Positions 1 to 15,175 of a stretch of DNA of 64,000 bases are shown in pieces. Where the stretch lies: contig NGZR01000002.1 in the NCBI GenBank assembly GCA_002197995.1, forward strand, positions 4,092,001 through 4,156,000, given 5' to 3'. The number at the start of each line of letters is the position of its first letter. Positions within the stretch are counted from its first letter, which is position 1. The stretch comes from Gaeumannomyces sp. JS-464 (Eukaryota > Ascomycota > Sordariomycetes > Magnaporthales > Magnaporthaceae). Position numbers and translations under genes: made by a program. The notes below the pieces were generated by a model. That model did no database searches, had not been told where the DNA came from, and was given only the letters and a program-made list of their open reading frames with translations.

Positions 1-163
1 ATGTCAATGGCTGGCATGCTGCCTACCAGCTATCGCCTCCAGCGCCCCGCGGCGGCGGGGGCAGCAACACCCCGCTCGCGGGCAGGGGCATACCACATTC
101 CGCTGCGAAATACCCAAGTCTTGTTGGTCGCTCTGCTGACGCTGCTGGTAACCCGTCCTCCAG
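1..163 (+). other. 5' flank or intron preceding the first visible MEF1 exon
   Basis: The first recognisable EF-G codons start at 164, directly after a CAG acceptor with a CTGAC branch-point-like motif at 136-140. No good donor is visible upstream of it within the window. Positions 1-163 are therefore probably intron, with the first exon (mitochondrial targeting peptide and start of the P-loop region) lying outside the window. A long minus-strand open frame covers this stretch and the EF-G exon, but it is a GC-rich shadow. Confidence 0.5.
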
Positions 164-2324
164 GCCCATATTGACAGCGGCAAGACCACGGTCACGGAGC
201 GCGTTCTCTTCTACACCGGTCGTATTAAGTCCATACACGAAGTCAGGGGACGGGATGCCGTCGGAGCCAAGATGGACTCGATGGAGCTGGAGAGGGAGCG
301 CGGAATCACCATCCAGTCGGCGGCCACGTTTGCAGACTGGAACAAGAAGGAGGACGGCGAGGACGTCACGTACCACTTCAACCTGATCGACACCCCCGGC
401 CACATCGACTTCACCATCGAGGTCGAGCGTGCGCTGCGGGTTCTCGATGGCGCCGTCATGATCCTGTGCGCCGTCTCGGGCGTGCAGAGTCAGACCATCA
501 CGGTCGACAGGCAGATGAAGCGCTACAACGTGCCTCGCATCAGCTTCGTCAACAAGATGGATCGCATGGGCGCCAACCCCTTCAAAGCCGTTGAGCAGAT
601 CAACACCAAGCTCAAGATCCCCGCGGCCGCCATTCAGATCCCCATCGGCACCGAGAAGGAATTCGAGGGGGTCGTCGATCTGATCCATATGAGATCTATC
701 CGCACCGAGGGTGCCAGGGGCATCAACGTCAGGGTGTCCAACTCGGTACCCGAGGAGCTCAAGGAGCTGGCCGAGCAGAAGCGACAGGAGCTCATTGAGA
801 AGCTGGCCGACGTCGACGACGAGATGGCAGAGCTCTTCCTTGAGGAGAAGACGCCGACACCGGAGCAGATCAAGGCAGCGATCCGGAGGGCGACCATCGC
901 GCTCAGGTTTACCCCTGTCCTGATGGGCTCCGCCCTCGCTGACAAGTGCATCCAGCCGATGCTGGACGCTGTCTGCGATTACTTGCCAAACCCGTCGCAG
1001 GTCGAGAACGTGGCTCTGGACAAGACCAAGGGCGAGGCACCCACGGCGCTCGTGCCGTACCCGGCCATGCCCTTCGTCGGACTGGCGTTCAAGCTGGAGG
1101 AGAACCCGTACGGCCAGCTGACGTACATCCGCGTGTACCAGGGCTCCCTGAAGAAGGGACCAACCTGTACAACTCGCGGACGGACAAGAAGGTGCGCATT
1201 CCACGCATTGTGCGCATGCACTCCAACGAGATGGAAGACGTGGCCGAGGTTGGCGCGGGTGAGATCTGCGCCGTGTTTGGCGTCGAGTGCGCGTCGGGCG
1301 ACACCTTCACCGACGGCAACCTGCCCTACACCATGTCGTCCATGTTCGTGCCCGACGCTGTCATGTCGCTGTCCATCAAGCCCAAGCGCAGCTCCGACTC
1401 GGACAACTTCTCCAAAGCCATGAACCGGTTCCAGCGCGAGGACCCAACCTTCCGGCTGCACGTCGACGACGAGTCAGAGGAGACTATTATCTCGGGCATG
1501 GGCGAGCTGCATCTTGAGGTCTACGTCGAACGCCTGCGTCGAGAGTACAAGGTCGACTGCGAGACTGGCCAGCCGCGCGTCGCCTACCGCGAGACCATCA
1601 CGAGCCGCGCCGACTTCGACTACCTGCTCAAGCGCCAGACTGGCGGCCCCGGCGACTATGCCCGCGTTGTCGGCTGGATCGAGCCCAACACCGAGGACCC
1701 AGAGAAGAACTACTTCGAGACACGCGTTGTGGGTGGCAACATCCCGATAGTTCCTCTCAGCCTGCGGAAAGGGCTTCGATGAGATCAGCACCAAGGGCCC
1801 CCTGCTGGGCCACAAGGTCATCGGAACCACCATGATCATCACGGATGGCGCGACCCACGTGACAGACTCGTCCGATCATGCCTTCAACCTGGCGTCCCAG
1901 ATGGCCTTCCGCAAGGCCTTTCCCGACGCCGGCGGCCAGGTGTTGGAGCCGCTAATGAAGACAACCATCACGGCCCCAGTCGAGTTCCAGGGCGCGGTGC
2001 TCATGCTCATGAACAAGCGCGGCACCATTGTCGACACCGAGGTCGGCGCCGACGACTTCACCCTCGTTGCCGACTGCTCGCTCAACTCTATGTTCGGTTT
2101 CAGCAGCCACCTCCGCGCCGCCACCCAGGGCAAGGGCGAGTTCAGCATGGAGTTTAGCCACTACGCCGCGGCGCCCATGCACTTACAGTAAGTCCCGACA
2201 CAAGATGGACCCTTTAGTCAAGAGTTATGCTAATACTCTCCTTCTTTTTTTTCTTTTTCTTTTCTACAGGAAGGAGCTCGTTGCCAAGTACGAGGCGGAG
2301 CTGGAGGCCAAGAGGACAAAATAA
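164..2324 (+). CDS. MEF1: Mitochondrial translation elongation factor G (EF-G1), 5' partial, with frame offsets
   Basis: This GTPase drives ribosome translocation in mitochondria. The first visible exon opens with AHIDSGKTT, the end of the G1 P-loop. It continues through [10 protein letters not shown] (G2), DTPGH (G3) and FVNKMD (G4), then EF-G domains II to V, including GMGELHLEV and the C-terminal RGTI and SMFGFSS motifs. One intron is at 2188-2269 and the last exon (2270-2324) ends in AKRTK. The frame breaks twice. Near 1158-1160, AAGAAGGGACC lacks one base; restoring a G gives [13 protein letters not shown]. Near 1746-1751, CCGATAGTTC appears to lack two bases; restoring them gives [13 protein letters not shown]. 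The protein reads continuously through both points at conserved positions, so assembly errors are more likely than gene death. The N-terminus is off the window. It is convergent with LYS12. Confidence 0.93.
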
Positions 2325-2822
2325 ACCAATACAAATATCTTGTCGTCAGGGGAGAAGCCCCTATTTCGATGCATGTGTCAACGAGATTTCGGATTGTATA
2401 AAAAACGACATGTATGATAGATGTAATAGACTTTCTGGGGGAAACGCTGGTCTCGGGCACAAAGGTGGCATGCCTTGGAAGGGGGCAAACCCCGGGCTTG
2501 ATGATCTGATGCCTTTTTCGGTGACAGGGAAGGTGAGAGGGAAAGAATCAAAAAGGACGAGCCGAATGCTCATGGGCAGCATACAAGGACAAAGACGTGT
2601 TTGTCCGCAGGACCCCAAAATCATAGAGAAATCCTCGCTCAAGGCTACTTGCGTTTCTGCTTCACTGTTGAATCACGGAAGCCTTGCCTTCTCAACTGCT
2701 CTACTGAAAGTGCCCCAGCTATCTAGACCTGGTCTATCAACTTTTCCTAGCAGAGATAACGGGGAGAAAAACCACAAGCATTCAACTTTTAGTACCCAAG
2801 CCCCATGTTTTAAATATCGCAT
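2325..2822. other. Convergent 3' flank between MEF1 and LYS12
   Basis: About 500 bases of AT-richer sequence lie between two convergent stop codons. An AATAAA overlaps the MEF1 stop codon, and several T-rich tracts follow. A 234-codon open frame starting at 2227 runs through the MEF1 intron and 3' flank and resembles no family, so I treat the stretch as untranslated. Confidence 0.6.
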
Positions 2823-6725
<3,903 letters not shown>

Positions 6726-9069
6726 ATGAGCAAAGTCGGAAACCTTCGGGCCATGTTCGAGAACAAGGGGGACACGAGCCCGCCGGAGAGAGGCAGGTCG
6801 CCAGGACTGTCCTCGGCAGGTAAGATTGGCCCCAGCTCCTGCCCGTTGCAATATCTGGAAAGTTCCTCCCAGGGGCCCCAGCAGCCTCCATCTCCCACGA
6901 GACCCGAAGCAGTTTAGGTGCCCTTTAGAGGCGCCTTGCAAGCCCTTGCGTTCCTTGTCCTCATCGGTCTTTTTCTTTTTCCTCACCTCTTCCTCAATCT
7001 TCTCTCTCTTCTCTCTCCTGTTTGTTTGTTTGTCAACGCCAACGCCACTAGCCGAGCGATGCCTTTATAACCCACCTCACCCAGTTCGCATCCTACACCT
7101 ACTTTTGCCGTCCTGTCACTCACGCGCACACGCACTCTCTTCTATAATATCTATCTGTCCCCAAGTCTTACCTTGTAACCTGTTGGCCTCTAACTTTTCT
7201 CTCGACCCCAGGCGCCGAGTCCCCTCGCCCACTATCCAAGATACGCACAAACTTCGTTGCCATCGAGAAGGACGGAAGGCTAGGCCTGCAAAGGGATCCC
7301 AGCTCAGACTCAGTACTGTCCACCACGAGGAAACCTGACGGCGAGGCTGGAGGACCCACCTCAGCACCCCAAGAAAACACCCCTAGCTTTGCCGATAGGA
7401 TCAAGAGCACGCGCCAAGGTCTTCAAATGGAGACCATCCCGCAATCCCCTCCGCAGGACATGCCCAGCACCTTCCAGAGCATCACCCCTGCCGGCCAGAC
7501 GGCAACTCCGCCTCCAGACAAGGCTCGTGATACTGAGGACAAAGCTGTGGGCAAGGTGCCAGCTGCTGAAAGCAAGGATACGAAGGATGCTCCACAGTCT
7601 GAGACGCCAAAGCCGGCTGCGAAGCCGGCTAAGAAAGATCAAAGTGAAGGTGTGAACGGCAAGATTGTCGAGAGAGACAAGACCAAGTCCGCTGCGAAAG
7701 ATGCCTCCAAGGGCACCGGTTCCAGCAAGCTCGCCGCCCCCAAGCCGGCTGCCATCAACACATCCAAAACAACGACGAGGGCCCCAGCGAAGTCGCCGAG
7801 CAACCTCAAGACCCCGACCAGCCCGGTCAAGGGCACAAAGTTGCCCACCAAGACGCCAGAGAAGAAGGCACTTCACGCCGACAAGACAACAACCCCCAAG
7901 GCAGCTCACAAGGCAACAGCGGCAGTGGGTGCTATATCCAAATCCGCTGGAGCCGCCGCCGCCGCCGAGGCCAGTGTGTCGGCTACCAAGAAGCCTCCCG
8001 TTCTCCAGGCATCGCCCGCCGGAAGTACCGACCGTGGCGTTGGGTTCACGAAGCCAAAGGTCAAATCCCCGACGAGACCCGTGCCCCTCCCCGCAGGCCT
8101 TACCACGCACACGACGGCCTCGGCGACGCGTCAATCGCTCTCGCGGCAGTCTGGGGTCCTCCTGTCTGCCCAGCCGGCCCAGGGACGTTCTCCCAGCCGG
8201 ACCAGTGTGTCGACGACCGGTGGTAGCAGCTCTGGTAAGACTCTTAGGAGACAGAGCTCTACCATCAGCCGGCCCCGGCCGAGCCTCGGCCCCCCACCCA
8301 AGCAACCTGCAGCCGACCACCCAATTACGCGACGCGAGAGGGAGGTTGACGAGGGCTTCCTCGCGCGTATGATGCGACCCACGCAAGCATCCAGCTCCAA
8401 GACTCACGAGAAAGTTGTGTCGCCGCCTCGCAAGCGCCCGGAGCATTGCCTGCAACAAAGCGGGCGGTTGGCAAGGATGTCACTGCCGAGACCAAGAAGG
8501 CACCAGCCAAGCCCGACTTTGCCGCGCCAAAGAAGTCGATTCCTAGGCCTACGCCCACTAAGTCGGTTCCCAAGGCTACCGAGAAGAAGACTGTCGCAGC
8601 CGTTACTGCGCCGGCAAAGAAGGCTGCATCCCAGCCGGAGCCCAAGGCCGACGCCAAGCCAGAGCCCAAGAAGGCCGAGGTCGAAGCTCCCAAGTCGGAA
8701 TCGGCCGAGGAGAAGACCGCCGAGAAGGCTGCGCCCGAGCCTGTCGAGGAGCCTGCCAAGGATGTCAGCTCTGAGCAGGAGCCGGTAGACGAGGCGAAGG
8801 CCCAGCCCGAGCCCGAGGCCCAGCAGCCCGCGGAGTTGGAAGATGTGGCTCCTGCTCCGGTCGCGTCTCCCGCTGCGGATGCCTCCCTGGAAGAGACGGC
8901 TTCGGAGGCCGAGCCGGTTGAGCCCAACACTCCTGCGGAGACGGCAGAGGCGCCCCAGGACAATGGCGCAACCACTCTCGTGACGGATGGTGCGGAGACC
9001 AAGGGGGTGGAGGAGGACAAGGCGGTGCTGATGGAGAAGCAGGCGGATGATACCCCTCTTGCAGAGTGA
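6726..9069 (+). CDS. Conserved Lys/Ala/Pro-rich low-complexity protein (often annotated 'mucin-7'-like)
   Basis: The ATG at 6726 follows CAACC and opens MSKVGNLRAMFENKG. Exon 1 is 6726-6819, the intron 6820-7211 is long for this window (392 bases), and exon 2 runs 7212-9069. One base is missing near 8440 (CCGGAG; adding a G gives KRPGALPATKRAV). With that repair the protein is 650 residues. It has short conserved-looking islands (LRAMFE at the N-terminus, KIRTNFVAIEKDG after the intron, GFTKPKVKSPTRPVPLP, DEGFLARMMRPTQAS) in a long disordered background. That background is rich in K, A, P, S and T, becoming E/P/A-rich and acidic at the C-terminus. No catalytic domain, signal peptide or membrane segment is visible. 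I know this type from ascomycete proteomes but not its function; a cytoskeletal or chromatin-associated scaffold would be speculation. Confidence 0.8.
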
Positions 9070-9637
9070 ACATGAAGACTCCCATATTTCCTCAACCTAA
9101 CATTCTTGCTCTTATCTTCTCGTTCTTGCCACCTAGCCTACCTACACATCTACTGTATTCCTCCCCTTTTGATTGTACTGTTTAAAAGCTTTCCTGGTTT
9201 TTCGAGTACCCCAACGCGGCGATACGGCGTCCATTTTTTACATACTGAAGTTTAGTTGTTGTGCAGCGAAATCTCACAGGAGAGATCTCGTCTGTGTGAG
9301 TTATCAGATTCAATACCAGCCTGTGATTTGTGTCTATGTAGTTGTCAATGGTACGTTGTCTGTGGAGCAAAGCATTTGGCTGTGATTCAGGGGAGACGAG
9401 TGTTTTTTGGCGGCTGGGGAGGGGTGAAAGAGGCAAAAAAAAAAAACAAAAAAAAAAAAAACAAGTCGTTCCAAATTTTGGTTCTAGCGAATGAGTCGCT
9501 CGTTGGCTTCCCTAACTTCCTTCCCGCAAGCCACGCCCACTCAGAACCCTGCATTTGCAAACTGGTGTCGGGCTTGCTTTACGTTATGTCCGGTAGATTT
9601 TGACAGAGCCGAGCACACCAGATAAAAACTTTGGCCA
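9070..9637 (+). other. 3' flank of the Lys/Ala/Pro-rich gene and YAE1 promoter
   Basis: No coding signal was seen. It contains an A-rich tract at 9435-9461 (two runs of 12 and 14 A split by one C) and T-rich stretches around 9165-9245 that could serve 3' end formation. Confidence 0.5.
9435..9461 (+). repeat. Poly-A tract
   Basis: Twelve A, one C, then fourteen A, lying between two genes. Simple homopolymer; no flanking target-site duplication or coding remnant marks it as a retroposon tail. Confidence 0.9.
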
Positions 9638-10444
9638 ATGCACATTCGTCCAGAAGCCCTCCCGCACGGCGAGGACGGCATCATGCGTGTCTCAGAGCTT
9701 GGGGAGCCGCAGCCGCCACCACCCGGCCACGCAGCAAGTCCAGACTCCCTGGGCGACGTCTTCGGCGCCGACGATGCAGGAGATGATCCCGTCATGGACG
9801 GTGCATCATCAGCGGCACAGCGGTTCCAAAGCCACCCCTCAGACATGCGCCGGCTCCAGGCGGAGCACTCGACGGCGGGGTACCGCGACGGAGTCACTGC
9901 TGCCAAGGCCGCCAGTGTGCAGGCCGGCTTCGACGAGGGCTTCGGCCTCGGTGCCGCGCTGGGCCTGAGGGCCGGCGAGCTGCTAGGTGTGCTCGAAGGG
10001 CTGGCCGCGGCGACATGTTCGGCCGGCGCTGGCAGCGACAACAACCACGCTGCGAGGCTCGGTGAGCTACTTGACGCCGCGAGGGACGAGCTGTCGCCCC
10101 GGGCTATCTTCAGGAGCACGTACTGGGCGCCGGATGGCACCTGGATCTATCCCGTTGCAGCTGCGGCCGCCGACAAGGGCGACGGTGGGGACCACGAAGA
10201 CGTTCTGTTCAAGGACGTAGTCGAGGCGCATCCCCTCATGTCCAAATGGAGGGCTGTCGTGCAAGAGGAGATGGAACGCTGGGGAATCGACAAGAGCACC
10301 CTTTTCCGCGACGAGGGCAACTCGGGCGGCGCCGACGATGACGGTACCGCCGCCGGGGACAAGACAGCGCAAGCCCAGCCACTGACTCCTAAGACGATGC
10401 CCATGACGGCGCAGCCAAAGATGACGGACGCACTACAGTGGTAA
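9638..10444 (+). CDS. YAE1: Yae1-domain protein (deca-GX3 motif)
   Basis: Single-exon gene of 268 residues. The Yae1 N-terminal domain spans about residues 68-125. It starts at MRRLQAEHSTAGYRDG and continues as a regular glycine ladder (AGFDEGFGLGAALGLRAGELLG), the deca-GX3 signature. In yeast, Yae1 with Lto1 is an adaptor that brings the cytosolic Fe-S assembly machinery to the ABC protein Rli1, needed for ribosome function. A C-terminal W-containing segment (STYWAPDGTWIYP, MSKWRAVVQEEMERWGIDKS) is retained and the last 50 residues are low complexity. The ATG at 9638 is the first in frame; a second at 9682 is possible. No frame offset. The function is inferred from the family; Lto1-like proteins share the repeat, but the N-terminal extension fits Yae1. 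Confidence 0.85.
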   Translation: MHIRPEALPHGEDGIMRVSELGEPQPPPPGHAASPDSLGDVFGADDAGDDPVMDGASSAAQRFQSHPSDMRRLQAEHSTAGYRDGVTAAKAASVQAGFDEGFGLGAALGLRAGELLGVLEGLAAATCSAGAGSDNNHAARLGELLDAARDELSPRAIFRSTYWAPDGTWIYPVAAAAADKGDGGDHEDVLFKDVVEAHPLMSKWRAVVQEEMERWGIDKSTLFRDEGNSGGADDDGTAAGDKTAQAQPLTPKTMPMTAQPKMTDALQW

Positions 10445-11160
10445 ATTTTCAGATCGCCCAAGTTCACCAACGGCAGACTCCGGGCTTGTCGTCCCCGACG
10501 AACATCTCCTGCCTCGACCGCCGCCGCGTCGATCCGGGCAACGAAGACCCGGGGGCCGAGCTACAACCTCCCCAAACATTGTCACGACAACACCGAGGCC
10601 TCGGCACAGTATGTCATCACTCGGCTGACCCAAACTGCCTTCCAGGCCCGGTGATTATTGTATATTTGGTGGCATCAGTGCTAACCACCACAACGGGCGC
10701 AGTGCGTTGAACATGGGTTGCAACCAAACGGCCCCGCTACTGGCATCGACTTTCGCCTGTTGAGCATGCAGATTGGGGATGCCTGGCCTCTCGATCACCC
10801 TTTCGTAGTAGTAGAGGCCAAGCTGCAGTCCCACCCCGGTCACAACATGCCCGGCGCATACCCGGCCCCCTCACCAAAACTCCGACCTCGCAGAGCAGAG
10901 AGCACACCGTCCTTCCCCAACCCAGCCGGCAGGCGCATTTGTAATTCTGGAATGCGGACTCGGAAATCTTGAGGATCAATCATGAAACCACTCTTCTCAT
11001 ATTCAATCCATCAACCGGCCAAGCTGGTGACGTTATCTACAGTTCCTTCCCACCTCGCTTCTTTCCGGAATCTTTACTACAGGCATCTTCCTGCCTCATT
11101 CTCAGCCATCTGCCAAAGGTCGCGCTCACGACAGTGGGACCCGACTCCCTTCCCGACAAT
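10445..11160 (+). other. Intergenic region upstream of the MFS transporter
   Basis: About 700 bases without a supported gene. The transporter's open frame extends back to an ATG at 10969, but the added 64 residues do not resemble a transporter N-terminus, so this is probably 5' leader. Confidence 0.5.
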
Positions 11161-12548
11161 ATGGATCTGACGAGGGACCCCGAGAAAGCGATCCCTGAAA
11201 AGGCAGCCATCGGGGCCGCAGATGGCACGGGGTCGTCCACGAGGGAAAGCTCCATCGGCCCCGCCCCGGCACGTATTGGAGACGCAGTTCCGACCGACCC
11301 AGCAGCTGAGCCGCGCCCTAACGCCATATCCGACCTGGATCCTATCCCAGATGGAGGGGTGACCGCATGGCTGCAAGTTCTGGGGTCTTGGGTCATCTTG
11401 GTGGATACTTGGGGGCTAGTGAACAGTTTTGGCGTGTTCCAAACCCATTATAAGGCCACAATGCTGCCCTTGACCAGCTCCTCGTCCATCTCATGGATAG
11501 GGTCTCTCCAAGCCTCTTTGCTGATGCTGGTGGGAGTTGTGTCGGGCCCTCTGTACGACATGGGCTACTTCCGTGCCCTCATTGCCACCGGGCTCCTCCT
11601 CATCATCCTGGGCCAGTTTATGCTCTCGATCTGCACCGCGTTCTGGCAGGTCCTCCTGGCACAAGGCATAATGACCGGAATCGGCATGGGCCTCACATTC
11701 TTACCATCCACCACCATCCTGGCTCAGTACTTCCACCGCAAGCGCGCCCTGGTCCTGGGCATCTCGTCGACGGGCTCGCCGATCGCGGGGACTATCATAC
11801 CTATACTCTTTTCGCGCCTCGAGCCGCGCATCGGGTTCGGTTGGGCCGTCCGGGTGCTGGCCTTCATCCTGCTGGCCATATCCGTAGTGCCGCTGGTGTG
11901 CATGCGCACGCGCGTGCCGCCCGCCTCACGCCGGCGGCACTTCTTCGACCCCACGGCGGTCCGCGACGCCCCCTTCATGACGCACGTGCTGGCCGCCTTC
12001 TGCGCCTTCGCCGTCTTGTACGTGCCCTACTTCTACCTGCAGCTCTTCTCGCAGACGCACGGCCTCGTGGGCCCGAGCGTGTCACCCTATGTGGTGACGA
12101 TGCTCAACGTCGGCAGCATCGTCGGCCGCGTGCTTCCCAATTACCTGGCAGACCGCGTGGGCAGCATGAATGTCGTGGCGATTTGCGGCATGGCGTCGGC
12201 GGTGCTGGTGCTGGGCTGGTTCGGCGTGCGTGACCTGGCCGCCCTGGCGGCGTTTGCAGTTCTGTACGGCCTCTTTTCCGGGGGCATCGTGAGCGTCACC
12301 CCTAGCGTGCTGATGACGCTCACGCCAGACCCCAGCGCGTGGGCGCGCGCCTCGGCATGGCCTTCTCGTGCGTGGGCGTCGCCACTTTGATCGGCACGCC
12401 CATAGCCGGCGCTATCGTGGGCGACTTTAGCGGTGCGCGTTGGCGCGGCGTCATCGGGTTCTCGTCGGGCGGCTTGCTGGCCGCCACGGCGCTGTACCTG
12501 ACATGTCGGCTGCTGCTATACCGGTCTAACGGGAAGCTGAGGGCGTGA
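11161..12548 (+). CDS. MFS transporter, monocarboxylate transporter-like (SLC16/MCH type)
   Basis: The protein is 462 residues with about 12 membrane segments and a hydrophilic, acidic N-terminal tail of about 60 residues. The segment DPIPDGGVTAWLQVLGSWV matches the PDGG signature that opens helix 1 in fungal MCT/MCH transporters. GMGLTFLPSTTILAQYFHRKRALVLG fits the helix 4-5 region and NYLADRVGSMNVV the central MFS loop. A base is missing near 12341, in AGCGCGTGGG. Restoring a C gives LTPDPSAVGARLGMAFSC and joins the last two helices. The ATG at 11161 opens MDLTRDPEKA and is preferred over the ATG at 10969. The substrate cannot be told from sequence; fungal members range from riboflavin or carboxylate carriers to cluster-associated exporters. 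No biosynthetic cluster is apparent nearby. Confidence 0.85.
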
Positions 12549-12581
12549 TTCTGCAGTTTATTCAACAGATTTTTTTTTTGC

Positions 12582-12587
12582 AATAAA
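12582..12587 (+). terminator. Candidate polyadenylation signal of the MFS transporter
   Basis: AATAAA lies 34 bases after the stop codon, preceded by a run of nine T. Position and context fit fungal 3' end formation, but these signals are degenerate. Confidence 0.45.
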
Positions 12588-14207
12588 TACGTGTATTATA
12601 CTCACCATCGACGCATGGCAGCAGGTTAATTTGGAAAATGATACACATGCAAGGCTTATCAAAGGGCAACCATGGTTGTCATAATTCCGGGTAGTGTTCA
12701 ACAACTAAAAACATTGGCACGAAAAGGTCCGTCCCTATTCTCTCGCCCTGCCCGCAGCAGTCTAACATGGCTCTGGGTGATGGATGTTTTGTTTGATTGG
12801 GTTCGCATCCCTGGCAACCCAAACAACAAATGCCAATCTCGTCCAGACCTAGAGGTAGGTCCCTGCCTAATTCTAAGCGTGCGAGCCATTTTGGGGATGA
12901 TAGCGTCGTGCAATCAAGAGCCTGAGAGTGGGGTGTAAGTAGAGAACGTCGTAGTGCCGTGCCGCCTGTCCATGTGCATCGCCACCAATCATACATCATG
13001 CACGCGCAGCACTCTCGGGATATTTTGAGATAAGCTTGTCTGAACTTGGGTAAACCGCAGTGGTTCTCCATGTGGCTGGCGCCAGGAGGTTCACTAAGGT
13101 CGCTTCTTGACAGCCTGCCAGCCCCCCAAATTGCTGACTGACGGCTTAAGAACCGGTCGAGCAGACAGCGCGCGAGGTTTCAAAGCAAACAGGACCCATT
13201 TGTCAAGCACGACAAATTTCTGAGCCCGCAGCACGGAGTGAGCTGGCAGGCTGGCGGTGGGGAAACGAAGCTGCTTCCACATCACTTATTCAGCAAACGG
13301 CAGGAACCCGCAGGGTCGGCTAGCCGCTTTGGGGATAGCAGGCTGTGGGAGGAAAGGAAGCTCCTTCCAGCTCGGCACAGTGCATACCCCGCCTTGCACG
13401 CCAAAACGAGTCAATACTGTCTTGAGCGGGAGGGGCGATGTGGGGTTCAAAGCTCCCCAGCTTCAAAGTGAGCCCCTCCATCCGGCCAAGGACCTTGTTG
13501 TCAAGCATGGCACCGTGGGTAAGCAGCCCCAGGCGATGATGCAACCTGATCGAGGGCGCGGACAGAGAGTTTCATCAATCGCCTTCTGTAAATCAGGTCA
13601 TCATCAGTGTTTGGTGAATCTACCACTCCAGCCCTCTCGCAAGGCCTCCGTCTCGGCTGAGTGCCCAGGGTCCGACCTTCGACGAAAAACAAACGTCAAC
13701 CCACGTGTCACGCTAGACGGAGCCACAGGCGAACGAGAGTGATGTAGTTAGCCTATTACTCGGCCGATTATTAAGACGTGATTAATCGTCAACGCTGTCG
13801 ACTCGCCGAAACGGCCGATTGCCCCGCCAGCCAGCAAGCAGCACGCAGCCAGCTCTCTCCCAGCCGGCCATCGGTCAAGCCTACGCACGCGTTCCATGGG
13901 CTCGACGGGTACCCACCCCCCTTTCTTTTTGTTTCTAGCCCATACGTCTGCAGGCAGCATTGGCCAAGCCTGCCGTCTGCGCCGGCTGGGACAAGGTACA
14001 GGAGTCGAGCCCGGTGGAGCTTCCGTGGAGGTTGCTGCAGACGCAATGCTATTCCCAGGCGGGCTGCAGATACCGCCTACCGCCTACGCCTGCTACTCGG
14101 CCCAGGCCTGCCTACGTGCCGGGCAGATGGCAGGGTTTTGATATGGAGACAGACGGACGAAGGCTGCCATGCCCGGGATATGTCGATGTTGGGGGCCGCC
14201 TCGAAGG

Positions 14208-14217
14208 ATAAATAACT
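14208..14217 (+). promoter_or_regulatory. Candidate TATA element of the WrbA-like gene
   Basis: GATAAATAAC followed within 10-25 bases by a CT-rich block and about 110 bases later by the ATG. Suggestive only; many fungal promoters lack TATA. Confidence 0.35.
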
Positions 14218-14325
14218 GCCCTCCCCCTCTCTTCTCCACGTATCGCCATCACACCACTACAAACCGACAATCTTCCTCGTAAACCACCTACTCCCACATA
14301 CAATTTGCTTTGCGCGACCGTCACC

Positions 14326-15175
14326 ATGGCTCCCAAGATCGCCATCGTTTTCGTAAGTCGGCCCCTACCAGAGCTCGTCGCCCGGCATGTCGTCACCCAC
14401 CGCCCATCCAAGACTTCCTCTGCGGGCTTGAGTGATGATGTAAAGGACAAAGATGGTTTTTTCTCTCTCTTTTTGTCTTGACTAACGGTTGTCTTGGCTT
14501 TAGTACTCGATGTACGGCCACATCAAGCAGCTGGCCGAGGCTGAGAAGGCCGGTGTCGAGAGGGCTGGCGGTACTGCCGACCTGTTCCAGTAAGTGTGGC
14601 ATCATCCCCTAAAAGGGGCAACGCCGCGAGTGGCCAACATGACAGAGGCTGACCTTGGCCGCTTCCAAAACAACAGGATCGAGGAGACTCTTTCTGAGGA
14701 GGTCCTCGGCAAGATGTACGCCCCGCCCAAGAGTGATGTCACCGTCCTCAAGGACCCTGCGACCCTGGAGGGATACGACGGCTTCCTGTTCGGCATCCCG
14801 ACCCGCTACGGCAACTTCCCCGCCCAGTGGAAGGCCTTCATCGACAAGACCGGTGGCCAGTGGCAGAAGGGCGGCTTCTCCGGCAAGTACGGTGGTTTCT
14901 TCATCTCCACCGCCTCCCAGGGTGGCGGTCAGGAGGCCACCGCCATCGCCGCCATGTCGACCTTTGCCCACCATGGCATCATCTACGTGCCCCTGGGCTA
15001 CGCCAAGGCCTTCGCTATCCAGACCGACCTGACCGAGGTTCGCGGCGGCTCCCCCTGGGGCGCTGGCACCTTCGCCGGCGGTGACGGCTCGCGCCAGCCC
15101 TCGGAGAAGGAGCTGGAGCTCGCCAGGATCCAGGGCGAGACCTTCTACCAGACCGTTGCCAAGGCCAGCTCATGA
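14326..15175 (+). CDS. NAD(P)H:quinone oxidoreductase, WrbA / flavodoxin-like family
   Basis: This FMN-dependent two-electron quinone reductase protects against quinone and oxidative stress. Fungal relatives include yeast Pst2 and Ycp4 and the Alternaria allergen Alt a 7. Exons are 14326-14352, 14504-14589 and 14677-15175, giving 203 residues, the usual family length. Exon 1 encodes MAPKIAIVF and exon 2 continues YSMYGHIKQLAEAEKAG, the phosphate-binding loop of the flavodoxin fold. Later motifs are GIPTRYGNFPAQWKAFIDKT (FMN-binding loop), FFISTASQGGGQEATA and GSPWGAGTFAGGDGSRQPS, all diagnostic of WrbA. Introns are GTAAGT...TAG and GTAAGT...CAG, with branch-like CTAAC/CTGAC motifs. The reading frame is intact. 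It is probably cytosolic or membrane-peripheral; no signal peptide. Confidence 0.95.

Larger units (their letters stand above)
12549..14325 (+). other. Intergenic region, promoter of the WrbA-like gene
   Basis: 1.8 kb with only short, unrelated open frames. Near the downstream gene there is a GATAAATAAC element (14208-14217), about 110 bases before the ATG, followed by a CT-rich stretch (CCCTCCCCCTCTCTTCTCC). Together they look like a TATA-type core promoter with a pyrimidine-rich start region. Confidence 0.45.

Noticed and set aside
1150..1170. Programmed ribosomal frameshift in MEF1
   Set aside because: There is no slippery heptamer or stem-loop, and similar offsets occur in many unrelated genes here.
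23..1204. 393-codon minus-strand open frame opposite MEF1
   Set aside because: It is the complementary shadow of a GC-rich conserved exon; its protein is Leu/Arg/Asp-rich with no domain.
7361..9095. Long minus-strand open frames (365 and 256 codons) opposite the Lys/Ala/Pro-rich gene
   Set aside because: Composition mirrors the coding strand, with no recognisable family; classic antisense shadow in low-complexity DNA.
10969..11160. Upstream start for the MFS transporter at 10969
   Set aside because: The added residues are unlike transporter N-termini, and the ATG at 11161 opens the typical charged tail.
13437..13460. T-arm-like GGGGTTCAAAGCTCCCC suggesting a tRNA
   Set aside because: The loop is too long and no matching acceptor stem, D-arm or anticodon arm lies upstream.
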